Positions 17,557 to 27,860 of a DNA stretch of 64,000 nt are shown piece by piece (position 1 is the stretch's first letter; each line of letters starts with the position of its first letter). The stretch comes from Bacteroidales bacterium. Lineage in GTDB: Bacteria > Bacteroidota > Bacteroidia > Bacteroidales > UBA3824. The position numbers were made by a program, and so were the translations under genes. The notes below the pieces were generated by a model, which saw only the letters and a list, made by a program, of their open reading frames with translations, made no database searches and was not told the DNA's origin. Location: positions 35,345-99,344 of the forward strand of contig JAFYFR010000081.1 of the NCBI GenBank assembly GCA_017543645.1, given 5' to 3'.

Positions 17557-19653
17557 TCAATTGTCCAAAAATTTGTAGATGGTGTCAAAAAACATTCTCA
17601 AATAATCGTATTCAGCCACGGAAAACATAGTTCTGGAAATATCAATGTCGAGATGCAGTGCCGAAATTCCATCAGTATCAGTAGAATAGATATGCGCCAA
17701 AAGATGCTGTCCACAAGCGTCAAACTTCTGTTCTGGAATAGTTAACAGGTCGTTGGAATATACCACAAACCGATATTTGCAGGGGAAAACAAAATCGACA
17801 GGCACAGTGCGCACCAACTCGGGAAAAGGATTAGGGCCTAAAAGCTTGCGCATCAGTGCTTTTTCGCCCACGTTGACGAGCGGTATCCGCGCGCTGAACT
17901 CAAAAACGCCATCCTTGTTGCTGCTGCCAATCGGCTGAACATCAGCACCATCGAAATAAAAACGGCTGTCGAAATATTGTTTTGCATTGTGGAAATAGAA
18001 GTAATCGCTGTTTTCGGCGGCAAACACTCCGGTAGACCTTTCGGAAACCACACAACCGCCTTCTTTCAGCTCGGCAGACACCATACGCACGTTGTAGTCA
18101 TACGGAGTATAAAAAATGAAGGAATGTGTTGATTTGTCCAAATCCATAGCCAAATACATATTATTGATATTCAAAGTATTAAGCATATCAAAACTTCGGG
18201 TGGGACTTGTAGCGTCCATAAGATAGGTATACAACGAGTCGTTTTGCGTAAATGCCACATAAGCGAGTATATTATTGAATTGCAAAGTGTTAGCGTATGT
18301 TGAATCTACCATACCGAAATTCCTTGTGGCGGAGAAGACCGGTAATGAGTTAAATCCGGCACGACGCAAAAGCGATACTAATGTGCCGTTGATTTCAGCA
18401 CTACTGCCCGAACCTTTCTGCAGAACTTTTTCGGGCTCGGTGGCTATATAATTGGCAAATGTACTGTCCCACATAATGTTAGAGGTTACGTATCCGTATA
18501 TTTGTTTCAAAATCGAAAGCGAATCAAGTCCGTCAAAATTATCATACATGGCAGCCAACTTGTCTGGTAACAAAAAAGACTTGAGTATAGGTTTCCAAAA
18601 CACAGGGCTTTGCCGTTGACGCTTGTTGAAACGTTTCCAGTTTCCGCTTTCAAAAGTAACGTATGAAGCAACAGTATTCATTCTACTAACCTCAAACTGC
18701 GACATATAACGGCAGGAAGGATCGGCATATTTTCGGAGCATGGAAATTAAAGATTGCCACCCTGGCATATTGGCGGTATATTCGTCGGTAAATTTTCTTG
18801 GACGAAGATATAGCTGCGCGTCGTAATACTCTTTTTGCGGCATAAAATTGTACACCGTATCTACAGGTACGGTATTAAAAGCGGTAAAAATTGTCCTTTC
18901 ACCAGGAAGTCTGAAAGATAACTGGTCGGTAGCCCTCGCTCCATACCGCGCATAATAAGGATTATCAGCGTAATATACAATAGAATGCGGTTTAACTGTT
19001 TTGCTTACGTGAATGCTCTCCCCTGTAACAATCTGGTCGTATGAAATATTGTTGGGAAAATCAGTTACCACCTGCGAAACCAAGCAAGGATACTCGTGAT
19101 GAAAATTCCATTTTTCTGGATCAAGATAGTCGTATGATGCCACATCATACTCAATATCAATAATATCACCTCTTTTGATTTCGGGAAACGAGATTTCCAC
19201 GCGGCTGTGAAGGCTGTCGCGGTTGATAGTCCTAATGTTACCAAACTTTATCTTTTTAGAAACCACTTTGCTGCCGTTGAAAGAAAAAACCTCCGCCTTC
19301 ACTTTAGGCACAATCTCATATTCGAAACGACCGCTGAATGGAATAACGAACTTGTTGTCAGCTAAAAAATTGTCTTCCAAAGCCTTGTACCTGATGTGAT
19401 AGGTATTTACAAAACGCAAATAGCTATAAGTGGAATTCATAGGTGAGTTAGTGTGATCACCGAGAAAAACATCGAAATATATCCACCTCTGGTTCTGCAA
19501 TATCACTGCCTTATATCCGCCAACCTTCTCAAACTCAGTGGGTTCAAAATCAGCAGGCGTTACGTTGGCAAACTTTATAGCGGCAGTGTCTTTCTGAGCC
19601 GAAACAGACAGGCATGAGAGAATCACAATTCCAAAAACGAGTAATCTTTTCAT
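17557..19653 (-). CDS. DUF3857/transglutaminase-like exported protein
   Basis: This 698-residue protein has a signal peptide ending VSAQ, then an N-terminal DUF3857 beta domain, then a transglutaminase-like core and a C-terminal beta domain. In the core the segment GSGSSAEINGTLVSLLRRAG occupies the place of the catalytic GxCxD motif of transglutaminases, and the Cys is absent, so it is probably not an active peptidase or transglutaminase. Such inactive forms are frequent in Bacteroidota and their role is unknown. A TATATTTG box lies on the minus strand (19684-19691). The gene sits downstream of the ABC-F gene but is separated by a terminator. Confidence 0.85.
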   Translation of the reverse strand: MKRLLVFGIVILSCLSVSAQKDTAAIKFANVTPADFEPTEFEKVGGYKAVILQNQRWIYFDVFLGDHTNSPMNSTYSYLRFVNTYHIRYKALEDNFLADNKFVIPFSGRFEYEIVPKVKAEVFSFNGSKVVSKKIKFGNIRTINRDSLHSRVEISFPEIKRGDIIDIEYDVASYDYLDPEKWNFHHEYPCLVSQVVTDFPNNISYDQIVTGESIHVSKTVKPHSIVYYADNPYYARYGARATDQLSFRLPGERTIFTAFNTVPVDTVYNFMPQKEYYDAQLYLRPRKFTDEYTANMPGWQSLISMLRKYADPSCRYMSQFEVSRMNTVASYVTFESGNWKRFNKRQRQSPVFWKPILKSFLLPDKLAAMYDNFDGLDSLSILKQIYGYVTSNIMWDSTFANYIATEPEKVLQKGSGSSAEINGTLVSLLRRAGFNSLPVFSATRNFGMVDSTYANTLQFNNILAYVAFTQNDSLYTYLMDATSPTRSFDMLNTLNINNMYLAMDLDKSTHSFIFYTPYDYNVRMVSAELKEGGCVVSERSTGVFAAENSDYFYFHNAKQYFDSRFYFDGADVQPIGSSNKDGVFEFSARIPLVNVGEKALMRKLLGPNPFPELVRTVPVDFVFPCKYRFVVYSNDLLTIPEQKFDACGQHLLAHIYSTDTDGISALHLDIDISRTMFSVAEYDYLRMFFDTIYKFLDN

Positions 19654-19694
19654 AACTGAAACAGTTTTAGTAAAACATTTTCACAAATATAGAC

Positions 19695-19728
19695 AAAAAA
19701 AAAGCGTTCTCCCCCAAAAAAGGAGAAC
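19695..19728 (-). terminator. Intrinsic terminator of the ABC-F gene
   Basis: The arms GTTCTCC (19706-19712) and GGAGAAC (19722-19728) form a 7-bp stem. On the minus strand it is followed by GC and nine T residues. It lies 34 bp past the ABC-F stop. Confidence 0.85.
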
Positions 19729-19761
19729 ACCTTTTATTCACAATCGATAAATTTTTTTCAA

Positions 19762-21474
<1,713 letters not shown>

Positions 21475-21485
21475 TTAGCAATAAT

Positions 21486-21516
21486 TTTGTACAAATAGTA
21501 TATTTCATTACATTTG
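21486..21516 (+). promoter_or_regulatory. Promoter of the DUF6642-like gene
   Basis: TTTG at 21486-21489, a 19-bp spacer and TACATTTG at 21509-21516 match the Bacteroidota sigma consensus exactly. The expected transcript start is about 15 nt before the ATG at 21539. Confidence 0.75.
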
Positions 21517-21538
21517 CGGTACTCAAATTTTAACGTAT

Positions 21539-22099
21539 ATGAACAAAATTTTTTGTTTGGAAACCGAATGGGATAAGTCGATTCAGGATTTGAAGAAAAA
21601 ATCGGCGGCAAAATCGCTGCTCGAATTTCTTGAAAACACGCTGAACATTCCATACGCATTCCGTCAAGTGGCTACCTCTCAGGATTTTGAATATTACATC
21701 AACCACCTTAACTATAGTTCGTACTCTGCCTACGACATGGTGTATCTATGCTTTCACGGCGCACGGAGCGCAATAGAGTTTGCCAACGGCGTAAACCTCA
21801 ACCTCCGCACATTTGCCAACAAGCACGAAAATCTGTTTCTCAACCGCAACGTTCATTTCGGGTCGTGCAGTTCGCTACGTATGAAAGAAGATGAAATAAA
21901 GGCGTTTAAAAAGCACACAAATGCGCGTATGATTACCGGATATACTCGCGATGTTGACTTTATGAACAGTTTTGTTTTTGAACTTTGGTTGCTAAGCACC
22001 ATTGCCACGCATCCGAGTTACACCGCCAAAGGCATTATCACCCGCGCAATGCAGGAGATGCCAAACCATGTAAAAAAATTCGGATTTGTGGCGTACTAA
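21539..22099 (+). CDS. DUF6642-like protein, possible caspase-fold/CHAT-like
   Basis: This 186-residue soluble protein starts MNKIFCLETEWDKS. It has a hydrophobic strand ending in His (VYLCFHGA, His73) and a later strand ending in Cys (VHFGSCSSL, Cys110), followed by GYTRDVDFMNSFVFELWLL. The family resembles DUF6642, and the His...Gly-Ser-Cys order is that of caspase-fold (CHAT) peptidases. It has no signal peptide. It has its own consensus promoter and converges on the DUF4159 gene with a 3-bp gap. Whether it is catalytic is not known. Confidence 0.65.
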   Translation: MNKIFCLETEWDKSIQDLKKKSAAKSLLEFLENTLNIPYAFRQVATSQDFEYYINHLNYSSYSAYDMVYLCFHGARSAIEFANGVNLNLRTFANKHENLFLNRNVHFGSCSSLRMKEDEIKAFKKHTNARMITGYTRDVDFMNSFVFELWLLSTIATHPSYTAKGIITRAMQEMPNHVKKFGFVAY

Positions 22100-22102
22100 A
22101 TG

Positions 22103-22753
22103 TTAGTTATGGTTAAAAACGTATTCGATAATGTTTGCGCCCATCTGCAGTGCCTCTAAATGTTTTTCTTGCGTATCGTGGTGAACCTCAGTATCTTCCC
22201 AGCCGTCGCCAAGGTCGCATTCCCAAGTGTATAGAAACACCAGACGGTCTTCCACAAATATTCCGTAAGCCACAGGCGGATGGTTGTCGTGTTCGTGAAT
22301 TTTTGGAAGTCCGTTGTTAAAATGGTATTTCTGGTGAAAAATCAAATGCGAAGACGGTATCTCAACTAACGGATTATCAGGGAAAACGCGTTTCATCTCG
22401 CGGAAAACATATTCCTTGGTTCCATAGTTGTCGTCGAAATGCAGAAACCCACCCGACATGAGATAAAGTCGAAGATTTTCAATGTCCGAAGCCGAAAACT
22501 CCACGTTGCCATGACCTGTTGCGTGAACAAAGGGATAGTTGAAAATTTCCGCGCTGCCCGGCTCCACGGTAGGAATATCGTTCGACAAATTGGTTGTAAG
22601 ATTCTGATTACAAAACTTTACAAGATTAGGTAGCGATGTAGGATTAGCATACCAGTCGCCACCGCCTGAATATTTTAAAAGGGCAATTTTAAGAGACTGA
22701 CTCTGAGCAGAAAACGAAATCAGACACAATAATAAAGCTGCTACAAATTTCAT
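22103..22753 (-). CDS. DUF4159 domain protein, exported
   Basis: This 216-residue protein has a signal peptide ending SAQS. The body has LLKYSGGGDWYANPTSLPNL, YPFVHATGHGNVEFS, LYLMSGGFLHFDDNYGT and HPPVAYGIFVEDRLVFLYTW, which are the conserved blocks of DUF4159, a glutamine-amidotransferase-like fold found in secreted or membrane proteins. The function is unknown. The gene is monocistronic as far as can be seen. Confidence 0.85.
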   Translation of the reverse strand: MKFVAALLLCLISFSAQSQSLKIALLKYSGGGDWYANPTSLPNLVKFCNQNLTTNLSNDIPTVEPGSAEIFNYPFVHATGHGNVEFSASDIENLRLYLMSGGFLHFDDNYGTKEYVFREMKRVFPDNPLVEIPSSHLIFHQKYHFNNGLPKIHEHDNHPPVAYGIFVEDRLVFLYTWECDLGDGWEDTEVHHDTQEKHLEALQMGANIIEYVFNHN

Positions 22754-22827
22754 AATGACATTTTTATAAATAAGGGCGAATAATACTATCCGCCCCCCAA
22801 TTCCAATTTAAATAAAATACTAAATGC

Positions 22828-24171
22828 TTAAATGCCTGTATAGTTAAATGGAGTAATCTTCATAAGTTCCTCTTTTACAGAGTCTTTCACATCCAATGTC
22901 TGTATAAAGCTGTGTATATCGTCCGCTGTAATCTGACGGTTTACACGTGTCAGCTCTTTGAGTTTTTCGTATGCGTTGGGGACACATTCGCGGCGGAGGA
23001 TGGTCTGAATAGCCTCGGCGCACACAGCCCAATTGTTTTCAAGGTCGGCATCGATAGATTCCTGATGAAGAATAAGTTTGTCGAGACCTTTGAGAAGCGA
23101 TTTCATAGCTATCATAGTGTGAGCTATTGGCACACCAATGTTGCGGAGAACGGTGCTGTCGGTGAGGTCGCGCTGGAGGCGAGAGATAGGAAGTTTCTGA
23201 GCCAGATGCGTGAACAATGCGTTGGCAATTCCGAGATTACCCTCAGCGTTTTCAAAGTCAATGGGATTAACCTTGTGCGGCATTGCCGATGAACCAACCT
23301 CGTCTGCTTTGAGTTTCTGCTTAAAGTAGTTCATCGAAATGTACATCCAAATATCCCTGCAAAGGTCTATGAGAATGGTGTTTATGCGTTTCATTCCGTC
23401 GCAGAAGGCGGCGAAATTGTCGTAATGCTCAATCTGAGTGGTAACTTGGCTGCGTTCCAAACCGAGAACGTGGTTTACAAACGAATTGGCAAACCTTGTC
23501 CAGTCGATTTCGGGATAAGCCACATTGTGGGCGTTGAAATTGCCTGTCGCACCGCCGAACTTAGCTGAGAATGGAACAAGTTTCAAAAGTCCCATCTGAG
23601 TCTGCAGACGCTCCACATACACTTCAATCTCCTTGCCGAGCTTTGTAGGACTCGCCGGCTGTCCGTGGGTACGTGCGAGCATTGCAACATCAGCCCATTC
23701 GCCCGAACGGTGGTAAAGTTGAAGAGTAACTTTGTCTAACAAAGGAAGATATACATTGTTGAAAGCCGCCTGCAACGAATATGGCACTGCAGTGTTGTTG
23801 ATGTCTTGCGATGTAAGTCCGAAATGTATAAACGACTTATACTGAGCTATATTCAGCTCGTCGAATTTTTCGCGTAAGAAATATTCCACAGCCTTGACAT
23901 CGTGGTTGGTGGTTTTTTCTATCTCTTTGATTCTCAGAGCGTCGGAAGTTTCAAACCTGCGATAAGCGGCACGCAAAGGTTTAAAAAGCGCACGGTCGAA
24001 ATCTTTGAGCTGTGGCAGCGGAAGTTCGCAAAGAGCGATAAAATATTCCACTTCTACCATTACTCTGTATTTTATAAGTCCGAATTCCGAAAAATACTCG
24101 GCAATTTCGTCAACTTTGTTTCTGTATCTGCCGTCTACAGGCGATATGGCGGTTAGTTCAGTCAATTCCAT
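22828..24171 (-). CDS. purB: Adenylosuccinate lyase
   Basis: This 447-residue enzyme of purine synthesis cleaves SAICAR to AICAR and adenylosuccinate to AMP, releasing fumarate. The fumarase/aspartase signature is GSSAMPHKVNPIDFENAEGN. The N-terminal ELTAISPVDGRY and the central HFGLTSQDINNTA are typical of the E. coli-like branch. A TACCTTTG box on the minus strand (24192-24199) is a candidate -7 element. Confidence 0.95.
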   Translation of the reverse strand: MELTELTAISPVDGRYRNKVDEIAEYFSEFGLIKYRVMVEVEYFIALCELPLPQLKDFDRALFKPLRAAYRRFETSDALRIKEIEKTTNHDVKAVEYFLREKFDELNIAQYKSFIHFGLTSQDINNTAVPYSLQAAFNNVYLPLLDKVTLQLYHRSGEWADVAMLARTHGQPASPTKLGKEIEVYVERLQTQMGLLKLVPFSAKFGGATGNFNAHNVAYPEIDWTRFANSFVNHVLGLERSQVTTQIEHYDNFAAFCDGMKRINTILIDLCRDIWMYISMNYFKQKLKADEVGSSAMPHKVNPIDFENAEGNLGIANALFTHLAQKLPISRLQRDLTDSTVLRNIGVPIAHTMIAMKSLLKGLDKLILHQESIDADLENNWAVCAEAIQTILRRECVPNAYEKLKELTRVNRQITADDIHSFIQTLDVKDSVKEELMKITPFNYTGI

Positions 24172-24240
24172 TGTTTATACATTTTACATGGCAAAGGTAA
24201 AAAATTATTAAAAAAACGCATAGTTTTACGCAAAAATTTT

Positions 24241-24816
24241 TCAGTTTTTTACCATTTTCAAGATTTTTTGGTAGTCATCGTCACCTTCTGCAGCCTCCTT
24301 CTTTATCTTTTTGAGAATTTTGCTACCACCTTTGGGATTGCTAACTGCTTGTTTAAAAAGCTCTTTGGCCTTGTCCATGCTTTGATCAGTGCCTTTACCC
24401 TTCATGTAGCACTTACCAAGTTCAAATTGAGCGTCGGCATTGCCCTGAACAGCGGATTTTTGGAAAAACTCGAATGCCTTGTCGATATTTTTTTCAACCC
24501 CCTCCCCTTTTTTATAGCATCGTCCCATTTCGTACAGAGCTTTGGGATGATTCTGAGCCGCTGCCTTGCTGTACCACAACACTGCTAACTCATCGTCCTC
24601 TTCCACTCCATGTCCTTTGTCGTAGCAACGTCCAAGATAATATTGGGCTTTTTTATAACCTTGATTGGCAGATGTTTGGAATTTCGGAACAGCATCTTTG
24701 TACTTTTTCGAGTCGTAGAGAGCCTTGCCCTCTTTATAAATATCCTCGGCAGTCTGTGCACTCGCAAATCCACATAAAAGGCTGAAAACCAACATAATAA
24801 AAACTTTATTCATCAT
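24241..24816 (-). CDS. Exported Sel1-repeat (TPR-like) protein
   Basis: This 191-residue protein has a signal peptide ending ASAQ, then a first TPR-like unit (AEDIYKEGKALYDSKKYKDA). About three Sel1 repeats with the A-x-x-x-LG-x-CY-x-KG-x-GV pattern follow (for example AQYYLGRCYDKGHGVEED). The C-terminus is lysine-rich. Such proteins act as periplasmic scaffolds or adaptors; the partner is unknown. A second ATG (24813) is one codon downstream. Confidence 0.85.
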   Translation of the reverse strand: MMNKVFIMLVFSLLCGFASAQTAEDIYKEGKALYDSKKYKDAVPKFQTSANQGYKKAQYYLGRCYDKGHGVEEDDELAVLWYSKAAAQNHPKALYEMGRCYKKGEGVEKNIDKAFEFFQKSAVQGNADAQFELGKCYMKGKGTDQSMDKAKELFKQAVSNPKGGSKILKKIKKEAAEGDDDYQKILKMVKN

Positions 24817-24970
24817 TATTCAGTATTAATAGGTGATTATTAACAAAACAAACGCACACCTTATATATATAATATGCGTTTGCTTACAATTAAAAGCAAA
24901 AATCGTGAAAAAACCGACACGACAAAATATTTTTAAACATATTTTTGATACATTTGCAAAAATTATCAGC

Positions 24971-25498
24971 ATGACAGACATTCAGATTCACATATCAGCC
25001 GACCAGGAAGAGACATTGCCAATCACCGACCGCGAAGGCAACGTCATAGGTAAAGCCCTGCGTAGCGCATGCCACGCCGACAAATCGCTCATACACCCTG
25101 TGGTTCATGTACATATATACAATTCAAAAGGCGAGATATACTTGCAAAAACGCTCGATGAACAAAAAAATCCAGCCCGGCAAATGGGACACGGCTGTGGG
25201 CGGACACATAGTTTACGGCGAACCCGAATGTGAGGCTCTCAAACGCGAGGCTTGGGAAGAAGCAGGAGTGGAAAACGGTGATTTTGAAAAACTTACACGC
25301 TATCTTTGGAAAGGAAAAATCGAAACCGAGGTGATAAACGTTTACAAATGCCATTACGAAAATCCCCAAATAATATCTGTAGACGAAATAGACGACGGAA
25401 GGTTCTGGACTAAGCAAGAAATAGAACAAAACATTGGCAAAGAGGTGTTTACGCCAAATTTTGAATCTGAGTTTGAAAAAATTAAAAAATTGTTGTAA
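24971..25498 (+). CDS. NUDIX hydrolase
   Basis: This 175-residue enzyme has a complete Nudix box at residues 78-100 (G-x5-E-x7-REAWEEAGV). Its N-terminus (LPITDREGNVIGKALRSACH) resembles the YfcD/IDI-like NUDIX subgroup that handles isoprenoid or related diphosphates; the true substrate is unknown. The start at ATG 24971 was preferred to a reading from 24833 that runs through AT-rich leader DNA. A TACATTTG -7-like box (24949-24956) would place transcription just at the start codon. The bioB-like gene follows after 15 bp. Confidence 0.88.
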   Translation: MTDIQIHISADQEETLPITDREGNVIGKALRSACHADKSLIHPVVHVHIYNSKGEIYLQKRSMNKKIQPGKWDTAVGGHIVYGEPECEALKREAWEEAGVENGDFEKLTRYLWKGKIETEVINVYKCHYENPQIISVDEIDDGRFWTKQEIEQNIGKEVFTPNFESEFEKIKKLL

Positions 25499-25513
25499 AT
25501 AATAATTGACATT

Positions 25514-26485
25514 ATGGACTTCGCCCACATCAAAGAGTTGAAAGACAAGATATACGCAGGCTACCAAATCACAGAAGAGGAAGCTATCGCCCTGTCGCAG
25601 ACACACAACATCGAAGCCCTCTATTACAGCGCAAACCAGATTCGCGCCAAAATGCGAGGCAATAAATTTGAGATATGCTCGTCGATAAGGGTGGAGTCTG
25701 CCAAATGCCACTACAACTGCCAATGGTGCTCGTTCAGCCAAAAAGCCACAACACCAATAAAGGAGTACAACATAATTGACGACGACACCGCGATAAATTA
25801 CGCCGAAAAGTTAGAAGCCCAAAGAGTTAAAAAAATATCCCTCGTATCTACAAGCAACAACATCACCGACCGCAAACTAACGCAGATAATAGAACTCAGC
25901 AAAAAAATTGCAGGACGTAGCAAGGTAAAACTATGCGCCACTCTCGGCAATCTCACGCCAGAACAGCTTCAAAGGCTCAAAAACGAAAGCCGCATTACCA
26001 CATTCCAATGCAACCTTCACACCTCGCCCGAGCTTTACCAAAAACTCTGTACATCATGCAGTTACGAAAAAAAAATAGAGACAATTGCCAACGCTCGCGA
26101 AGTTGGCTTTGAGCTTTGCTGCGGACTAATCATCGGCATGGGCGAAACCATGAAAGACCGTATTACCGTGGCACAAAAAATAAGAGAACTCGGTGTAAAA
26201 TCTATTCCGATACACATACTAAGTCCTCAAGACGGAGTGGCACTTACACCTTCCACCCCTCTCGACAACGAGGAGATACTCACAACAATAGCAGTTTGCA
26301 GATTTATCAATCCACGTGCCGAAATAAGGTTAGGCGGAGGCAGGTCGCTTATAAAAATTATTGAAAGCGAGGCACTTAGAGCCGGTATCAACAGCTGGTC
26401 GTTGGATTCAGAAACGCATTTAGAAAACGAAATGTCAATAGGCGAAAGCCAACAACGTATTGAACGTGAAGGCTTTACCATCTAA
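25514..26485 (+). CDS. bioB: Biotin synthase-like radical SAM enzyme
   Basis: This 323-residue enzyme has the radical SAM cluster CHYNCQWC (Cys65, 69, 72) and BioB-type blocks: KLCATLGNLTPEQ, NLHTSPELY, LIIGMGE-x3-DR, IPIHILSPQDG and IRLGGGR. Biotin synthase inserts sulfur into dethiobiotin. Cys141, Cys202/203 and Arg277 match auxiliary-cluster ligands of E. coli BioB, but its Cys97 equivalent is absent (region SLVSTSNN). An extra CTSC (179-182) is present. This may be a BioB subtype with a different auxiliary cluster, as known in some anaerobes. No other bio gene is nearby. Confidence 0.75.
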   Translation: MDFAHIKELKDKIYAGYQITEEEAIALSQTHNIEALYYSANQIRAKMRGNKFEICSSIRVESAKCHYNCQWCSFSQKATTPIKEYNIIDDDTAINYAEKLEAQRVKKISLVSTSNNITDRKLTQIIELSKKIAGRSKVKLCATLGNLTPEQLQRLKNESRITTFQCNLHTSPELYQKLCTSCSYEKKIETIANAREVGFELCCGLIIGMGETMKDRITVAQKIRELGVKSIPIHILSPQDGVALTPSTPLDNEEILTTIAVCRFINPRAEIRLGGGRSLIKIIESEALRAGINSWSLDSETHLENEMSIGESQQRIEREGFTI

Positions 26486-26504
26486 GAGATAACCAAATTT
26501 CGCC

Positions 26505-26984
26505 CTACTGAACCGAAAAAGTGAACTTGAGAGTAGAATAAGGCTCAACCACTCCCACACGTTCCTTTCCGTAGCCCTTGTTGTAGGTAACGAGCAACAC
26601 TCCGGATGAATTTTTCTTCAAAAATGGAAGTGCTATTTTCCAACCCTCCATCAATTGGTTGTCGCCGTATTTTACAGTAACGGTATCGTTCTTGGCAAAA
26701 GTAACATTGCGCTGCATGGCAACTCCTGTAAATATGATTGTAATGTATTCGTCGGGAAGATACTCCTCCTTGCCCATCTTCTTGACATCGAGAATAATTC
26801 CGCCAATCTCATATACATTGAGAGTGTCCTTAGCTATCGACTTCTTGAACGACGCAATCTGCTTTTCCTCAGCGTCTTCGCGGGTTTCGGCCTTATTGCA
26901 CGAGGCCAACGGAGTAGCAAGCACAACAAATGCCAACATTACCAACAGTACTGAAAATAATCCTATCTTTCTGATCTTTTTCAT
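26505..26984 (-). CDS. Degenerate FKBP-like lipoprotein
   Basis: This 159-residue protein has a lipoprotein signal (acylated Cys29, PLASC). The body shows a single FKBP-like domain: MEGWKIALPFLKKNSSGVLLV corresponds to the substrate-lid and central strands of FKBP peptidyl-prolyl isomerases, and it ends STLKFTFSV. Key aromatic active-site residues are mostly not conserved, so isomerase activity is doubtful. It follows the two-domain FKBP lipoprotein gene by 18 bp and is likely co-transcribed with it. The start was set at ATG 26984; an upstream TTG is less likely. Confidence 0.75.
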   Translation of the reverse strand: MKKIRKIGLFSVLLVMLAFVVLATPLASCNKAETREDAEEKQIASFKKSIAKDTLNVYEIGGIILDVKKMGKEEYLPDEYITIIFTGVAMQRNVTFAKNDTVTVKYGDNQLMEGWKIALPFLKKNSSGVLLVTYNKGYGKERVGVVEPYSTLKFTFSVQ

Positions 26985-27002
26985 AAAATCCAATTCTATA
27001 AA

Positions 27003-27860
27003 TTATTTAAAATCAATCATTTCTATATCAAATACCAAAGTTGAGAACGGCGGAATGCCCCTTGTTCCCTCAGGCCCGTAGGCAAGGTTCGACGGAACTA
27101 TCAAACGTGCCTTCTCGCCTTTTTTCATTGTGGCAATGCCCTCTTCCCAGCCGTCGATAACGAGATTTTCGCCAAGCTTGAATGTAAGCGGACGGTTGCG
27201 CTTGTAACTGTTGTCGAACTCGGTGCCTTCAACAAACATTCCCACATAATGTACAGTAACAGTCTTGCCAGCCGCAGTCTGAGTGCCTTTGCCTGGTGTA
27301 AGAATCACCTTGTAAAGTCCAGTAGGCGAAGGAATTACAGTAACCTGTTCGCGTTCAAGATATGTGTTGATAAGCATTTTTTCATTAGCCATCATCTTGC
27401 TGATATATTCACCAAACTGCTGGTCGATTTTTTGTTTCGGCACTATTCCGTTACATTTGGCGTAAAAAGTAAGTTTCTCGCCACGTTTAATAAAATCAGG
27501 AAGCTCAATACCGCGCGAAATTGTAAAAAACCTCTCGGCATCTACCTTAATAATCATGCTGTCGCCGCTGTGGAGCATCATAAGACCTTCCTCTACACAT
27601 CCGAGCATCGAATCGGCAGGACATTCCATTGTGAACTTAGAAGTTACGCTGCGGCTGTCGAACAAAAGAGAGTCGTGCTCAGAATAATATCTCACGTCCA
27701 AAACCCAGGCATCGCCGGGTTTGGCTTTTACACTGTCCTCATTTTTAACAACATAGCAATATTCAACACCCGAAGGCAAAACAGAAAACTCAAGCGGCTT
27801 TTCATCGTTGCAACCAACCAAAAGTATCAGTAAAAGATAATATGACCAAAACTTCTTCAT
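27003..27860 (-). CDS. FKBP-type peptidyl-prolyl isomerase lipoprotein, two domains
   Basis: This 285-residue protein has a lipoprotein signal (acylated Cys17). An N-terminal FKBP-like domain (about 25-140) is degenerate. The C-terminal domain (about 190-285) is canonical: VTVHYVGMFVEGTEFDNSY, LVIDGWEEGIATMKKGEKAR and SNLAYGPEGTRGIPPFSTLV keep the active-site aromatics and the AYG loop. It probably aids folding of proteins in the periplasm. Its ATG follows the panB stop with no gap, so it sits in a panB-FKBP-FKBP unit. Confidence 0.88.
   Translation of the reverse strand: MKKFWSYYLLLILLVGCNDEKPLEFSVLPSGVEYCYVVKNEDSVKAKPGDAWVLDVRYYSEHDSLLFDSRSVTSKFTMECPADSMLGCVEEGLMMLHSGDSMIIKVDAERFFTISRGIELPDFIKRGEKLTFYAKCNGIVPKQKIDQQFGEYISKMMANEKMLINTYLEREQVTVIPSPTGLYKVILTPGKGTQTAAGKTVTVHYVGMFVEGTEFDNSYKRNRPLTFKLGENLVIDGWEEGIATMKKGEKARLIVPSNLAYGPEGTRGIPPFSTLVFDIEMIDFK

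Noticed and set aside
25124..25741. 205-codon minus-strand frame over the NUDIX and bioB-like genes
   Set aside because: Antisense to two recognisable genes; Phe/Val-rich reverse reading.
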